Source: Microbacterium oleivorans NBRC 103075
GTDB taxonomy: Bacteria > Actinomycetota > Actinomycetes > Actinomycetales > Microbacteriaceae
Assembly: GCF_001552475.1 (NCBI RefSeq)
Contig: NZ_BCRG01000002.1
Coordinates: 310,001 to 374,000, forward strand
Length of the DNA: 64,000 nt
Direction: 5' to 3'
Under the pieces are notes generated by a model. It had not been told where the DNA came from. It ran no database searches and was given only the letters and a program-made list of their open reading frames with translations. Of this stretch, positions 1-8,117 are shown piece by piece. Both the position numbers and the translations under genes were made by a program. Each line of letters opens with the position of its first letter. Within the stretch, counting starts at the first letter, position 1.

Positions 1-947
1 AGACGCGCGTGCTCCCCGGGATCGAAACGGGGCCGCGAGTCCTCACGAGCGAAACGGCCCTGACGCTCGACGTCATCCCGTCGTCGGTCGTCGTCCTCGG
101 CGGCGGCGTGATCGGAGTCGAGTTCGCCAGCGCATGGCGTTCACTCGGCAGCGACGTCCTCATCGTCGAGGCGCTGGATCGCCTCCTCCCCGCAGAGGAT
201 GCTGCGTCGAGCAAGGCTCTCGAGCGGGCGTACCGCAAGCGCGGCATCCAATCGGCGCTTTCGACACGGTGCGAGGGGGTCGCCGAACGCGAGGACGGCG
301 TGAGCGTCAGCCTGTCGGACGGTCGCACCGTCGAGGCCGACTTCGTCCTCGTCGCGGTCGGTCGAGGACCCGTCACCGAGGGGCTGGGCTTCGACGAGGC
401 CGGGGTCACGAGAGACCGCGGCTTCGTGGTCGTCGACGCCGACCTGCAGACCAGTGCGCCCCACGTCTGGGCCGTTGGCGACATCGTGCCCGGACTCCAG
501 CTCGCGCATCGGAGCTTCCAGCAGGGCATCTTCGTCGCTGAGCGGATCGCCGGCCTGTCGCCCATCCCCGTGCCGGAGTCCACGATCCCCCGGGTGTCCT
601 ACTCGCACCCCGAGGTGGCCTCCGTCGGACTTACCGAGGCCCAGGCGCGCGAAGCCCACGGCGAACGCGTCGTGTCCTTCGAGTTCAACCTGGCGGGCAA
701 CGCCAAGAGCGAGATCCTCGGAACCGCGGGCTTCGCCAAGATCGTGCGGATCGCTGACGGCCCTGTCGTGGGCGTTCACCTCGTCGGTGACCGAGTCGGC
801 GAACTGATCACCGAAGGACAGCTCGCCATCGGGTGGGAAGCCCACCCCGAGGACATCGCACCGTTCGTGCATGCCCACCCGACGCAGAGCGAAGCTCTGG
901 GCGAGGCATTCCTCGCCCTCGCGAGCAAGCCCCTCCATACCATCTGA
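1..947 (+). CDS. lpdA: Dihydrolipoamide dehydrogenase (E3), C-terminal part
   Basis: FAD/NAD-dependent E3 subunit that reoxidises dihydrolipoyl groups of 2-oxoacid dehydrogenase complexes in the cytoplasm. The gene enters from the left edge already open, so the N-terminal FAD-binding part and redox-active disulfide are outside the window; about 315 of roughly 460 residues remain. Visible are the second Rossmann motif VVLGGGVIGVEFAS (NAD binding), the FAD-contact segment ending VWAVGDI, and the C-terminal dimerisation domain with HAHPTQSEALGEA, whose His and Glu are the family's proton-relay pair. The E2 acyltransferase gene follows 63 bp downstream on the same strand, which fits an E3-E2 unit. 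Confidence 0.95.
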   Translation, partial: TRVLPGIETGPRVLTSETALTLDVIPSSVVVLGGGVIGVEFASAWRSLGSDVLIVEALDRLLPAEDAASSKALERAYRKRGIQSALSTRCEGVAEREDGVSVSLSDGRTVEADFVLVAVGRGPVTEGLGFDEAGVTRDRGFVVVDADLQTSAPHVWAVGDIVPGLQLAHRSFQQGIFVAERIAGLSPIPVPESTIPRVSYSHPEVASVGLTEAQAREAHGERVVSFEFNLAGNAKSEILGTAGFAKIVRIADGPVVGVHLVGDRVGELITEGQLAIGWEAHPEDIAPFVHAHPTQSEALGEAFLALASKPLHTI

Positions 948-973
948 CCGCGTCGCAGTCGCGACACTAAGCT
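944..973 (+). promoter_or_regulatory. Candidate promoter of the E2 gene
   Basis: CTGACC (944-949) and TAAGCT (968-973) are separated by 18 bp, a plausible -35/-10 pair. Transcription would start near 980, about 30 nt before the E2 start codon, leaving room for the GAAGGAG ribosome-binding site. The -35 overlaps the end of the lpd gene. Pattern only. Confidence 0.4.
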
Positions 974-1010
974 AGACAGCACATCGCTTTTTCTTGAAGG
1001 AGACACAGTC

Positions 1011-2720
1011 ATGAGCACATCCGTGGTCCTCCCCGCGCTCGGTGAGAGCGTCACCGAGGGAACGGTCACCCGCTGGCTCAAGAAGGTCGGTGATTCGGTC
1101 CAGGCCGACGAAGGTCTCCTCGAGATCTCGACCGACAAGGTCGACACGGAGATCCCCTCGCCCGTCAGCGGCGTCATCGAAGAGATCCTCGTGGACGAGG
1201 ACGAGACCGTCGAGATCGGCGCCGTCCTGGCGAAGATCGGTGACGGATCGTCCGCCCCCGCCGAAGAGCCGGCCGCCGAAGAGCCTGCCGCTGAAGAGTC
1301 GGCCGCCGACGAGCCTGCCGCCGACGAGCCTGCCCAGCAGGAGGCACCGGCCGCGTCGGCGTCCGCAGCACCTGCGGCATCCGGTGACGCGAAGGACGTC
1401 GTCCTCCCCGAGCTCGGTGAGAGCGTCACCGAAGGCACCGTCACGCGGTGGCTGAAGCAGGTCGGTGACGACGTCGCCGTCGACGAGCCGCTCCTCGAGA
1501 TCTCGACCGACAAGGTCGACACCGAGATCCCGTCGCCCATCGCCGGCACGCTGACCGAGATCCTCGTCCAGGAGGACGAAACCGTCGAGGTCGGCGCCGT
1601 CCTGGCCCGCGTGGGCTCCGGAGCCCCTGCCGCGCCGGCAGAGCCGGCCCCCGCCGCACCCGCCGAGGAGAAGGCACCTGAGCCCGAGGCCCCGAAGGCC
1701 GAGGAGCCCAAGGCCGAGGAACCCACGCCCGCTCCCGCCGAGGCCCCGAAGGCCGAGGAGCCGAAGCCGGCCGCGACCCAGGCTGCCGAGGCCGCACCGG
1801 TCGAAGACGGCGTGACGTACGTCACCCCGCTCGTTCGCAAGCTCGCGCAGCAGCACAACGTCGACCTGTCGACGATCACGGGAAGTGGCGTCGGCGGTCG
1901 GATCCGTAAGGAAGACGTCCTCAAGGCAGCCGAGGCGCCGAAGGCAGAGGCCGCTCCGGCCGCTGCAACAGCGGCTCCCGCGCCGGCCGCCGTCGAGGTC
2001 TCGCCGCTGCGCGGCACGACGCAGCCGATGTCGCGCCTGCGCAAGGTGCTGGCGAGCCGGGCCGTCGAGTCGATGCAGCAGACCGCTCAGCTGACGACGG
2101 TCGTCGAAGTCGATGTCACGAAGCTCGCGAACTACCGCGACGCCGTGAAGGCATCCTTCCTCGAGAAGACCGGCGACAAGCTGTCCTTCCTGCCGTTCTT
2201 CGCGCTGGCTGCCGCTGAGGCACTCAAGACGTTCCCCGTCATCAACTCGACCGTCGACGGCGACAAGATCGTCTACCCGGCGAGCGAGAACCTGTCTATC
2301 GCGGTCGACACCGAGCGTGGACTTCTCACGCCCGTGCTCCGTGACGCGGGTGACAAGAACATCGCGCAGATCGCACACGAGATCGCCGATCTCGCCGACC
2401 GGACTCGCAACAACAAGCTGAAGCCCGATGAGCTTGCCGGCGGCACGTTCACGCTGACCAACACCGGTTCGCGTGGCGCACTGTTCGACACGCCCGTCGT
2501 GTTCCTGCCCCAGTCCGCGATCCTCGGAACCGGCGTCGTCGTCAAGCGGCCCGGCGTCGTATCGGTCGACGGGAAGGACGCCATCAGCGTCCGCTCCTAC
2601 GTCTACCTCGCCCTGTCGTACGACCACCGCGTCGTCGACGGCGCCGACGCCGCGCGGTTCCTCAGTGCGATGAAGGCTCGTCTCGAGGCTGCGCAGTTCG
2701 AGGGCCAGCTCGGGGCCTGA
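1011..2720 (+). CDS. sucB: Dihydrolipoamide acyltransferase E2, two lipoyl domains
   Basis: E2 core of a pyruvate/2-oxoglutarate dehydrogenase complex; in actinobacteria one E2 commonly serves both. Domain order: lipoyl domain 1 (about 5-77, lipoylated Lys43 in EISTDKVD), Ala/Pro/Glu linker, lipoyl domain 2 (about 130-202, Lys168 in the same motif), a second linker with APKAEEPK repeats, peripheral-subunit-binding domain (about 270-307, TPLVRKLAQQHNVDL), and the catalytic acyltransferase domain (about 332-565) ending with the active-site motif DHRVVDG (His539, Asp543). The ATG follows a good GAAGGAG site. Whether the physiological acyl group is succinyl or acetyl cannot be told from sequence; the symbol follows usual actinobacterial annotation. 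Confidence 0.95.
   Translation: MSTSVVLPALGESVTEGTVTRWLKKVGDSVQADEGLLEISTDKVDTEIPSPVSGVIEEILVDEDETVEIGAVLAKIGDGSSAPAEEPAAEEPAAEESAADEPAADEPAQQEAPAASASAAPAASGDAKDVVLPELGESVTEGTVTRWLKQVGDDVAVDEPLLEISTDKVDTEIPSPIAGTLTEILVQEDETVEVGAVLARVGSGAPAAPAEPAPAAPAEEKAPEPEAPKAEEPKAEEPTPAPAEAPKAEEPKPAATQAAEAAPVEDGVTYVTPLVRKLAQQHNVDLSTITGSGVGGRIRKEDVLKAAEAPKAEAAPAAATAAPAPAAVEVSPLRGTTQPMSRLRKVLASRAVESMQQTAQLTTVVEVDVTKLANYRDAVKASFLEKTGDKLSFLPFFALAAAEALKTFPVINSTVDGDKIVYPASENLSIAVDTERGLLTPVLRDAGDKNIAQIAHEIADLADRTRNNKLKPDELAGGTFTLTNTGSRGALFDTPVVFLPQSAILGTGVVVKRPGVVSVDGKDAISVRSYVYLALSYDHRVVDGADAARFLSAMKARLEAAQFEGQLGA
1023..1616 (+). repeat. Tandem lipoyl-domain duplication
   Basis: Bases 1023-1241 and 1398-1616 encode two nearly identical lipoyl domains, and long stretches also match at DNA level (for example the segments encoding GESVTEGTVTRWLK and EISTDKVDTEIPSP). 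The linkers between them are built from short Ala-Pro-Glu-Lys repeats. This looks like an intragenic duplication kept similar by selection or gene conversion. Confidence 0.8.
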
Positions 2721-2741
2721 TGCAGTAACCGGCACCACCGG

Positions 2742-3980
2742 TCATGGCTGGTCTGCGAGGTCGTACACCTCGCGGACCAGCCATCGCTCTTTCACCCGAA
2801 CCATGACCATCACCTGCGTGAGGTCCGTGCCGACGACGCGGACCGCAGCCGCGCCGCCGTACTCGTCCACGACTTCGACCCCGTAATCGCCAGAGGCCGC
2901 CGAAAGCTCCCCCGCTGTGGCCGGATCCTCCCAGAGTTCGCCGCGGCAGGTCTCACCTGTGCACTCCCCCATGGCGTCGACAAGGTGACGCGCCGCCGCG
3001 ACGATGTCTGCGGGGCCCTGGTCCCCGAGCGCCGCGGACGCCGTCGGAGCGACTTGCTTCGTGTCGGTCGGAGCGGATGTGGCGGACCTGGCACCCTCCA
3101 CCGCCACTGCGGGCCTGTCCGCATCCTCCGCGGGCCACAACGCGCCGACAAGGATGACCGCGGTCGCCGCCCCTGCGGCCACGAGGACGATCCGTCGCCG
3201 ATTCGTCGTCGTTTTCCGGGCACGCTGCTTCTTCACTCTCGAACGCGGCAACACGGCGATGATCCCACTGACGCGATCTGCGATCCCGATGTCTACGAGG
3301 CGCCCGATCAGATCTCTGACCGTGCCTGCGAATCCCGCGCGGGCGGCCTGACCACCCGCTGTCCGTGCACGCACGGGGACGATGGAGCTCGCATCGTGGC
3401 GCTCCGTGGGCAGCGGCTCGGGATCGGCGGCCGCGAACAGCGCGCTCTCGATCTCCTCCGTCTCCCGGAGAAGGCGCCGAGGATCGTCGACTGCGTCCGC
3501 GGCGCGATGGAGTGCGTCACGCAGTGCGGAGTTCGTGCTGGTTAGCTCCCGCAGCAGCCCGACGGTGCCCTGCCGCCAGTCCGGTGACCCCGTGAGAGCG
3601 AGGACGGGCCGCCCCTCGGCCGTCACCCACCAGGAGCCCGACTGCGCGCCGAGGCGATCCGCTTCGGCCGCGCCACGAAGCGCGCTCACCACCACCGTGA
3701 CGAGGGCTCCGGGCGAGAGGGCGGGGTCCCGGACGACATCCTCCAGCCGAATGGGGCAATGCGGGAGGAGGATCTGGGGCCCATCCGGGGTCCCGGCGGC
3801 GTCGACCGGCGCGAGGATGTGTTCCACGCCGACAGCCGACCATGCGGGAGAGGCAGTGAAGTCTGCGGCATCCACCCAGACGGTGAGAGGTTCGCCGGCG
3901 CGAAGGACGCCGGCGAACGGTGCCTCCGTAAGGGTGAGCTCGCGAAGGGCGGGCGGTAGCTCCAGAGTGACGGGGTCCAT
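2742..3980 (-). CDS. Hypothetical single-pass membrane protein
   Basis: 412 residues from ATG at 3980; I do not recognise the family. Residues 1-250 are soluble and Ala/Asp rich, with a stretch around 118-134 (WWVTAEGRPVLALTG) resembling a small beta hairpin. A basic segment (250-263) precedes one hydrophobic helix (about 264-281), followed by an Ala/Thr/Ser-rich spacer and a C-terminal domain of about 90 residues with Cys355-area CTGETC. The topology suggests a cytoplasmic N-terminus and an exported C-terminal domain. GGAGG sits only 1 nt before the ATG, so the true start may lie slightly up- or downstream. It stands alone, divergent from the DUF4191 gene. Confidence 0.7.
   Translation of the reverse strand: MDPVTLELPPALRELTLTEAPFAGVLRAGEPLTVWVDAADFTASPAWSAVGVEHILAPVDAAGTPDGPQILLPHCPIRLEDVVRDPALSPGALVTVVVSALRGAAEADRLGAQSGSWWVTAEGRPVLALTGSPDWRQGTVGLLRELTSTNSALRDALHRAADAVDDPRRLLRETEEIESALFAAADPEPLPTERHDASSIVPVRARTAGGQAARAGFAGTVRDLIGRLVDIGIADRVSGIIAVLPRSRVKKQRARKTTTNRRRIVLVAAGAATAVILVGALWPAEDADRPAVAVEGARSATSAPTDTKQVAPTASAALGDQGPADIVAAARHLVDAMGECTGETCRGELWEDPATAGELSAASGDYGVEVVDEYGGAAAVRVVGTDLTQVMVMVRVKERWLVREVYDLADQP
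2744..2784. terminator. Inverted repeat inside the 3' end of a gene, likely bidirectional terminator
   Basis: An 18-bp stem (2744-2761 with 2767-2784, one G-T pair, 5-nt loop CGTAC) lies between the convergent E2 and hypothetical genes. Almost all of it is also the last coding stretch of the minus-strand gene, whose stop codon is at 2742-2744. No T-run follows. A role in ending both transcripts is inferred from position and strength. Confidence 0.6.
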
Positions 3981-4084
3981 GCCTCCAGGCTCGGGGCCGC
4001 GCACTCCCCGACAGGTTCTCTCTGCACGCCGGTGGACAGGCGGCATCCCCGCAACCATGTGAAGAAGTCTGCGACCCGCAAAGG

Positions 4085-4090
4085 TAGGCT
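4085..4090 (+). promoter_or_regulatory. Leaderless -10 element (TAGGCT)
   Basis: TAGGCT is followed by exactly 6 nt and then the ATG of the DUF4191 gene at 4097, so transcription should start at or next to the start codon. No clear -35 and no ribosome-binding site are present. Confidence 0.6.
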
Positions 4091-4096
4091 GATCCC

Positions 4097-4807
4097 ATGG
4101 CAACCCGCAGTCCCGCACCTGAGAAGCGCCCCGGATTCTTCTCGCAGATCCGCTCGCTCTACACGTTCACGAAGAGCGAGTTCCGGTGGCTGCCGTGGGC
4201 GCTTATCGGCGCCCTCCTCGTCGGCATCGGTGTAGGCATCGGCATCGGCTTCCTCGTGCCGCCCGTTCAGGCGTGGAGTGTCATCCTCTGGGGTGTGAGC
4301 GGTCTGCTCATGGGCTTCCTCCTTGCGATGATCCTGCTCACGCGCTTGTCGACGCGCGTGATGTACAAGAAGCTCGATGGAACGCCGGGCGCTGTCGGCC
4401 ATGTGCTGTCGACCGGTCTGGGGCGCAGCTGGGTCACCTCCGAAATGCCCGTCGGCGTCAACCCGCGCACACAAGATGCGGTTTACCGCGCCGTGGGTCG
4501 TGGTGGCGTCGTCATCATCGGCGAGGGTGCCCGGGGACGCCTGACGCGTCTCATCAGCGACGAGCGCAAAAAGGTCTCCCGGGTCGCCTCCGGTATCAAC
4601 GTCGAGGTCCTCTACGTCGGTGACGCCGAGGGCGACATCCACATCTCGAAACTCGCGAAGACGATCAAGGCGTTGCCGAAAACGGTGGATCGCACCACGC
4701 TGGCCGCCGTCGTCAAGCGCATCGAATCGGTGTCGCAGTCGGTCACGTCGCTCCCGATCCCCAAGGGCATCGACCCGGCACGCGCGCGGGCGCAGCGTCC
4801 TCGCTGA
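4097..4807 (+). CDS. DUF4191 family membrane protein
   Basis: 236 residues, conserved in actinobacteria, function unknown. A basic N-terminus (residues 1-33) is followed by two close transmembrane helices (about 34-54 and 61-83, first one rich in GIGVGIGIG) and a soluble cytoplasmic domain with GAVGHVLSTGLGRSWVTSEMPVGVN and GRGGVVIIGEG segments. The tail is basic. The start is supported by the spacing to the upstream TAGGCT hexamer rather than by a Shine-Dalgarno sequence. It faces the RDD gene tail to tail with a 6-bp gap. Family assignment is from the recognisable N-terminal pattern. Confidence 0.85.
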   Translation: MATRSPAPEKRPGFFSQIRSLYTFTKSEFRWLPWALIGALLVGIGVGIGIGFLVPPVQAWSVILWGVSGLLMGFLLAMILLTRLSTRVMYKKLDGTPGAVGHVLSTGLGRSWVTSEMPVGVNPRTQDAVYRAVGRGGVVIIGEGARGRLTRLISDERKKVSRVASGINVEVLYVGDAEGDIHISKLAKTIKALPKTVDRTTLAAVVKRIESVSQSVTSLPIPKGIDPARARAQRPR

Positions 4808-4813
4808 GCTGAC

Positions 4814-5242
4814 TCAGCTGCGGACGAGGACCGTACCCGCTGCTTTGTCGTGGATGCCGCGCTGGTCTGCGTCCCAGATGACGGCGGGCAGAACGACCAG
4901 AAGCAGGGCCGTCCGGACGACCGGCCGCCAGAGGCCCGGCCATCCGCCACGCACGAGCTCGACCCGCATCCCGAGGATGCGGTGCCCGGGGCTCCCCCCG
5001 ATGGTCGGAATGAAGAGCACCTGCAAGACCGCGAAGATGATCATCGGTGCGAAGAGCGTCCCACCGGCCTTCTCGGGCAGCGCGAACTGGTCGTATCCGA
5101 AGAACGCCGTCGCCAAGATGGTCGCGGCGGCGTAATCGATGAACAAGGCACCGATACGACGACCAGGCCTGCCGATGCTGCCGCGGCCGGTGGCGGGGCG
5201 ACCGAGTCGCTCGCCGGGATAGTCGTACAGGGGCGAAGTCAC
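4814..5242 (-). CDS. RDD family membrane protein
   Basis: About 142 residues from GTG at 5242. After the conserved YPGERLGRP leader comes GRRIGALFIDYAAATILATAFFG, the hallmark RDD helix (here Arg and Asp in GRRIGALFID), then two further hydrophobic helices and the PGHRILGMRVELV loop between them. RDD proteins are small three-helix membrane proteins of mostly unknown, possibly transport-related, function. An in-frame ATG at 5272 would add ten residues, but it lies inside the glnA regulatory box; I prefer the GTG. It diverges from glnA, which commonly neighbours an RDD gene in actinobacteria. Confidence 0.85.
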   Translation of the reverse strand: MTSPLYDYPGERLGRPATGRGSIGRPGRRIGALFIDYAAATILATAFFGYDQFALPEKAGGTLFAPMIIFAVLQVLFIPTIGGSPGHRILGMRVELVRGGWPGLWRPVVRTALLLVVLPAVIWDADQRGIHDKAAGTVLVRS

Positions 5243-5265
5243 CTCCTCAGCGTAATCCGGGTCGC

Positions 5266-5303
5266 GTAACATCCCCGAAACATCGGGGACACTGCCGAGC
5301 AAC
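5266..5303 (+). promoter_or_regulatory. GlnR-like operator upstream of glnA
   Basis: Four pentamers with exact 6-nt spacing: GTAAC (5266), GAAAC (5277), GACAC (5288) and GCAAC (5299). This matches the published actinobacterial GlnR pattern gTnAC-n6-GaAAC repeated twice. A TAGGTT hexamer (5314-5319) just downstream could be the glnA -10. The site also contains a CCCCGA/TCGGGG palindrome. Binding by a GlnR orthologue is inferred; none is encoded in this window. Confidence 0.6.
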
Positions 5304-5373
5304 TGCGTTTCGATAGGTTCGAGGGGCGCCTGATCCGACGGGCGTCGACATCGCACCCGATCTTGGAGACTCC

Positions 5374-6798
5374 ATGTTCAAAGATTCTTCCGAGGTGCTG
5401 GCGTTCATCAAGGACGAGGACGTCAAGTTCCTCGACATCCGTTTCACGGATCTCCCTGGTGTGCAGCAGCACTTCAACATCCCGGCCTCGACCGTTGACG
5501 AGGAGTTCTTCACGGTCGGCCAGCTCTTCGACGGCTCCTCGATCCGCGGCTTCGCGAACATCCACGAGTCGGACATGCAGCTGATCCCCGACGTCACGAC
5601 GGCGTACCTGGACCAGTTCCGCGAGGCGAAGACGCTCGTCATGATCTTCGACATCTATAACCCGCGCACGGGTGAGATCTACCACAAGGACCCGCGCCAG
5701 GTCGCCAAGAAGGCGGAGAAGTACCTCGCGTCCACCGGCATCGCCGACACCGCGTTCTTCGCCCCCGAGGCAGAGTTCTACATCTTCGACGACGTCCGCT
5801 ACGAGGTGAAGCAGAACTCCAGCTTCTACTCCGTCGACTCCGAAGAGGGCGCCTGGAACACCGGTCGCGTCGAAGAGGGCGGCAACCTCGCCAACAAGAC
5901 GCCGTACAAGGGCGGGTACTTCCCGGTCAGCCCGGTCGACAAGACCGCCGACCTGCGCGACGACATCACGCTCAAGCTGATCGAGGCCGGCTTCGTCCTC
6001 GAGCGCTCGCACCACGAGGTGGGCACGGGCGGCCAGCAGGAGATCAACTACCGCTTCGACACCATGGTGCACTCGGCGGACGACATCCTGAAGTTCAAGT
6101 ACATCGTCAAGAACACCTGCGAGGAGTGGGGCAAGGTCGCGACCTTCATGCCCAAGCCCCTCTTCGGCGACAACGGCTCGGGAATGCACACGCACCAGTC
6201 GCTGTGGCTCGACGGCAAGCCCCTCTTCTACGACGAGAAGGGCTACGGCGGCCTGTCCGACACCGCTCGTTGGTACATCGGCGGCCTGCTCGCGCACGCT
6301 CCCGCGGTCCTCGCCTTCACAAACCCGACGATCAACTCGTACAAGCGCCTGGTCAAGGGCTACGAGGCTCCCGTCAACCTGGTGTACTCGGCCGGAAACC
6401 GCTCAGCGGCGATCCGCATCCCGATCACCGGCTCGAACCCGAAGGCAAAGCGCATCGAGTTCCGCGCTCCGGATGCCTCCGGTAACCCGTACCTTGCCTT
6501 CGCGGCGCAGATGATGGCCGGCCTCGACGGCATCATCAACCGCATCGAGCCGCACGAGCCGGTCGACAAGGACCTGTACGAGCTGCCCCCCGAGGAAGCG
6601 AAGAACATCCCGCAGGTGCCCAACTCGCTGCTCGACTCGCTCGAGGCACTCCGTGCCGACCACGAGTTCCTGACGCGGGGCAACGTGTTCACGCCCGAGC
6701 TCATCGAGACGTGGATCGAGTACAAGATCGAGAATGAGATCAAGCCGATCGCTGCGCGTCCGCACCCGTTCGAGTACGAGCTGTACTTCGGGGTCTGA
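5374..6798 (+). CDS. glnA: Glutamine synthetase type I, adenylylation-regulated
   Basis: 474 residues, the dodecameric GSI-beta form that makes glutamine from glutamate, ammonia and ATP. Visible signatures: the N-terminal beta-grasp with [10 protein letters not shown] (51-60), the metal/ATP ligands in [10 protein letters not shown] (130-139), [17 protein letters not shown] (213-229), the ATP loop [16 protein letters not shown] (261-276) and [11 protein letters not shown] (317-327). The adenylylation loop [16 protein letters not shown] carries Tyr402, the target of GlnE encoded further along in the window. The ATG follows a GGAG site. A GlnR-like box lies upstream and a strong terminator downstream, so it appears monocistronic. 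Confidence 0.98.
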   Translation: MFKDSSEVLAFIKDEDVKFLDIRFTDLPGVQQHFNIPASTVDEEFFTVGQLFDGSSIRGFANIHESDMQLIPDVTTAYLDQFREAKTLVMIFDIYNPRTGEIYHKDPRQVAKKAEKYLASTGIADTAFFAPEAEFYIFDDVRYEVKQNSSFYSVDSEEGAWNTGRVEEGGNLANKTPYKGGYFPVSPVDKTADLRDDITLKLIEAGFVLERSHHEVGTGGQQEINYRFDTMVHSADDILKFKYIVKNTCEEWGKVATFMPKPLFGDNGSGMHTHQSLWLDGKPLFYDEKGYGGLSDTARWYIGGLLAHAPAVLAFTNPTINSYKRLVKGYEAPVNLVYSAGNRSAAIRIPITGSNPKAKRIEFRAPDASGNPYLAFAAQMMAGLDGIINRIEPHEPVDKDLYELPPEEAKNIPQVPNSLLDSLEALRADHEFLTRGNVFTPELIETWIEYKIENEIKPIAARPHPFEYELYFGV

Positions 6799-6813
6799 TC
6801 CCTGCACGATCGC

Positions 6814-6847
6814 GAAAGGCCCGTCGGCGTCTGCCGGCGGGCCTTTC
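6814..6847. terminator. Bidirectional terminator between glnA and glutaminase
   Basis: A 15-bp stem (6814-6828 with 6833-6847, one G-T pair) closes on a GTCT loop. The plus-strand 3' arm is T-rich (CCTTTCC) and the minus-strand arm reads likewise, so it can serve both convergent genes. Confidence 0.8.
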
Positions 6848-6858
6848 CGCGTCAGCGG

Positions 6859-7800
6859 TCAGGTCAGGCGACCGAACGCGTGGAGATCCAGCTCCGCACT
6901 GAGGATGTCCGCAGCGGCATGACCACGCACGCTCGTCCCCCGCTCGTCGAGCGGCGGACTGAACATCGCCGCTCCCAGGATGCCGGGCACGGAGAGAACG
7001 AGAGCACCCGAGACGCTGGACTTGGCCGGGATGCCGACGCTCCGCATCCATCTGCCGGAGCCGTCGTACACACCGCATGTCGCCATCACCGAGACGACAT
7101 CCCTGGCAACGTCCGCCGATACGACGCGCTGTCCGGTCACGGGGTTCCGACCGCCGGCGGCGAGCGTCGCACCCATGACCGCCAGCGCCTCGACGTCGAC
7201 CAGGACGGCACACGCCCGCGCATAGACGGCAACCGCGTCGTCGGCGGTGACCTCGAGAGTGCCCTCGGAACGCATCAGGTGCGCGAGCGCGTGGTTGCGA
7301 TCCCCCATGAGGTGCTCGTCCCGGGCGATCTCTTCGTCAACGGTCAACTGGCGACCGGCGAAGGCCGAGAGGCCGCGAAGGATCCGCTCATCACGAGCTT
7401 GGACATCATCGCCGTCGACCAGCGCCGCTGTGAGGAGAGCGCCCGCGTTCACCATCGGGTTCGGCGGCCGACCGGTCCCGCTCTCGAGCTTGATGGCATC
7501 GAAAGACTCCCCCGTCGGCTCGATGCCGACCCGGTCGAGTGCACCACCGCCAGTGTCGGCGAGGGCGAGCGCGAACAAGAACGGCTTCACCGCTGACTGA
7601 AGGCTGAAGAGCACGTCCTCGTCGCCGGCCGATGCGACCGCGCCGTCGACTCCGACGAGCGCCACCGCGAACACGTCCGGGTCCGCCGATGCAAGCGCTG
7701 GCACGCTCCGGTCGACCTCGCCACCGTCATGCTCGCGCGCTCGCTCGACAACCGACTCGAGGGCGTAGGACGAGACCTCGCCCTGGCGGCTGGGCGCCAT
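6859..7800 (-). CDS. glsA: Glutaminase (serine-dependent beta-lactamase fold)
   Basis: 313 residues; hydrolyses glutamine to glutamate and ammonia in the cytoplasm. The catalytic Ser-x-x-Lys is visible as Ser69-Ala-Val-Lys72 in FSLQSAVKPFLF, and the family segments NPMVNAGALLT, the NHALAHLM region and the C-terminal KSSVSGALVLSVPGILG are all present. Length matches the roughly 305-310-residue family. The ATG at 7800 lies 4 bp after the stop of a small acidic-protein gene, so the two are probably co-transcribed. It converges on glnA and shares its terminator, placing glutamine synthesis and breakdown back to back. Confidence 0.95.
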   Translation of the reverse strand: MAPSRQGEVSSYALESVVERAREHDGGEVDRSVPALASADPDVFAVALVGVDGAVASAGDEDVLFSLQSAVKPFLFALALADTGGGALDRVGIEPTGESFDAIKLESGTGRPPNPMVNAGALLTAALVDGDDVQARDERILRGLSAFAGRQLTVDEEIARDEHLMGDRNHALAHLMRSEGTLEVTADDAVAVYARACAVLVDVEALAVMGATLAAGGRNPVTGQRVVSADVARDVVSVMATCGVYDGSGRWMRSVGIPAKSSVSGALVLSVPGILGAAMFSPPLDERGTSVRGHAAADILSAELDLHAFGRLT

Positions 7801-7804
7801 GGAG

Positions 7805-8068
7805 TCAGAAACCAGGAAGGTTGATGTCCTTCGGGTCGACGTCGATCTCACCGACGTCATCCGGTCCGCCCGTGCCCGGAGCCACCTGAACCTGCGACTC
7901 ATCGATGTCGCTGTCGACGTCGTCGGAGACGCGCTCGTCCTGCTTCTGCTGCGTTTCGGTTTCACTGCCGGGACTGTATGCCGTGTCGTGATCGACGTGA
8001 TCGCTCTGGGAGTGAGCGGTGTCCGTTGCCGCGGTCGGCTCGTCTGCGTCGTGCTGATGGCTCGTCAT
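7805..8068 (-). CDS. Small acidic protein, unknown function
   Basis: 87 residues, rich in Asp, Glu, Ser and Thr, with no hydrophobic segment and low complexity, so probably disordered. The C-terminus EIDVDPKDINLPGF is the least random part. I do not recognise a family. It begins 6 nt after a TAGCGT hexamer (leaderless arrangement) and ends 4 bp before glutaminase, suggesting a two-gene transcript. Real-gene status rests on the promoter spacing and coding-like third-position GC. Confidence 0.6.
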   Translation of the reverse strand: MTSHQHDADEPTAATDTAHSQSDHVDHDTAYSPGSETETQQKQDERVSDDVDSDIDESQVQVAPGTGGPDDVGEIDVDPKDINLPGF

Positions 8069-8074
8069 GCTCGG

Positions 8075-8080
8075 ACGCTA
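8075..8080 (-). promoter_or_regulatory. Leaderless -10 element (TAGCGT)
   Basis: On the minus strand TAGCGT is followed by 6 nt and the ATG at 8068 of the small acidic-protein gene. Probably drives that gene and glutaminase. Confidence 0.5.
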
Positions 8081-8117
8081 CGCGTCGAGCTCGGGAACCC
8101 TGGCCCCCTTGACAGGC

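Noticed and set aside
1250-1340. Tandem GAGCCTGCC/GAAGAGCC-type repeats, considered as a CRISPR or VNTR.
   Set aside because: They are in-frame Ala-Pro-Glu linker codons of the E2 protein, with no spacers or cas genes.
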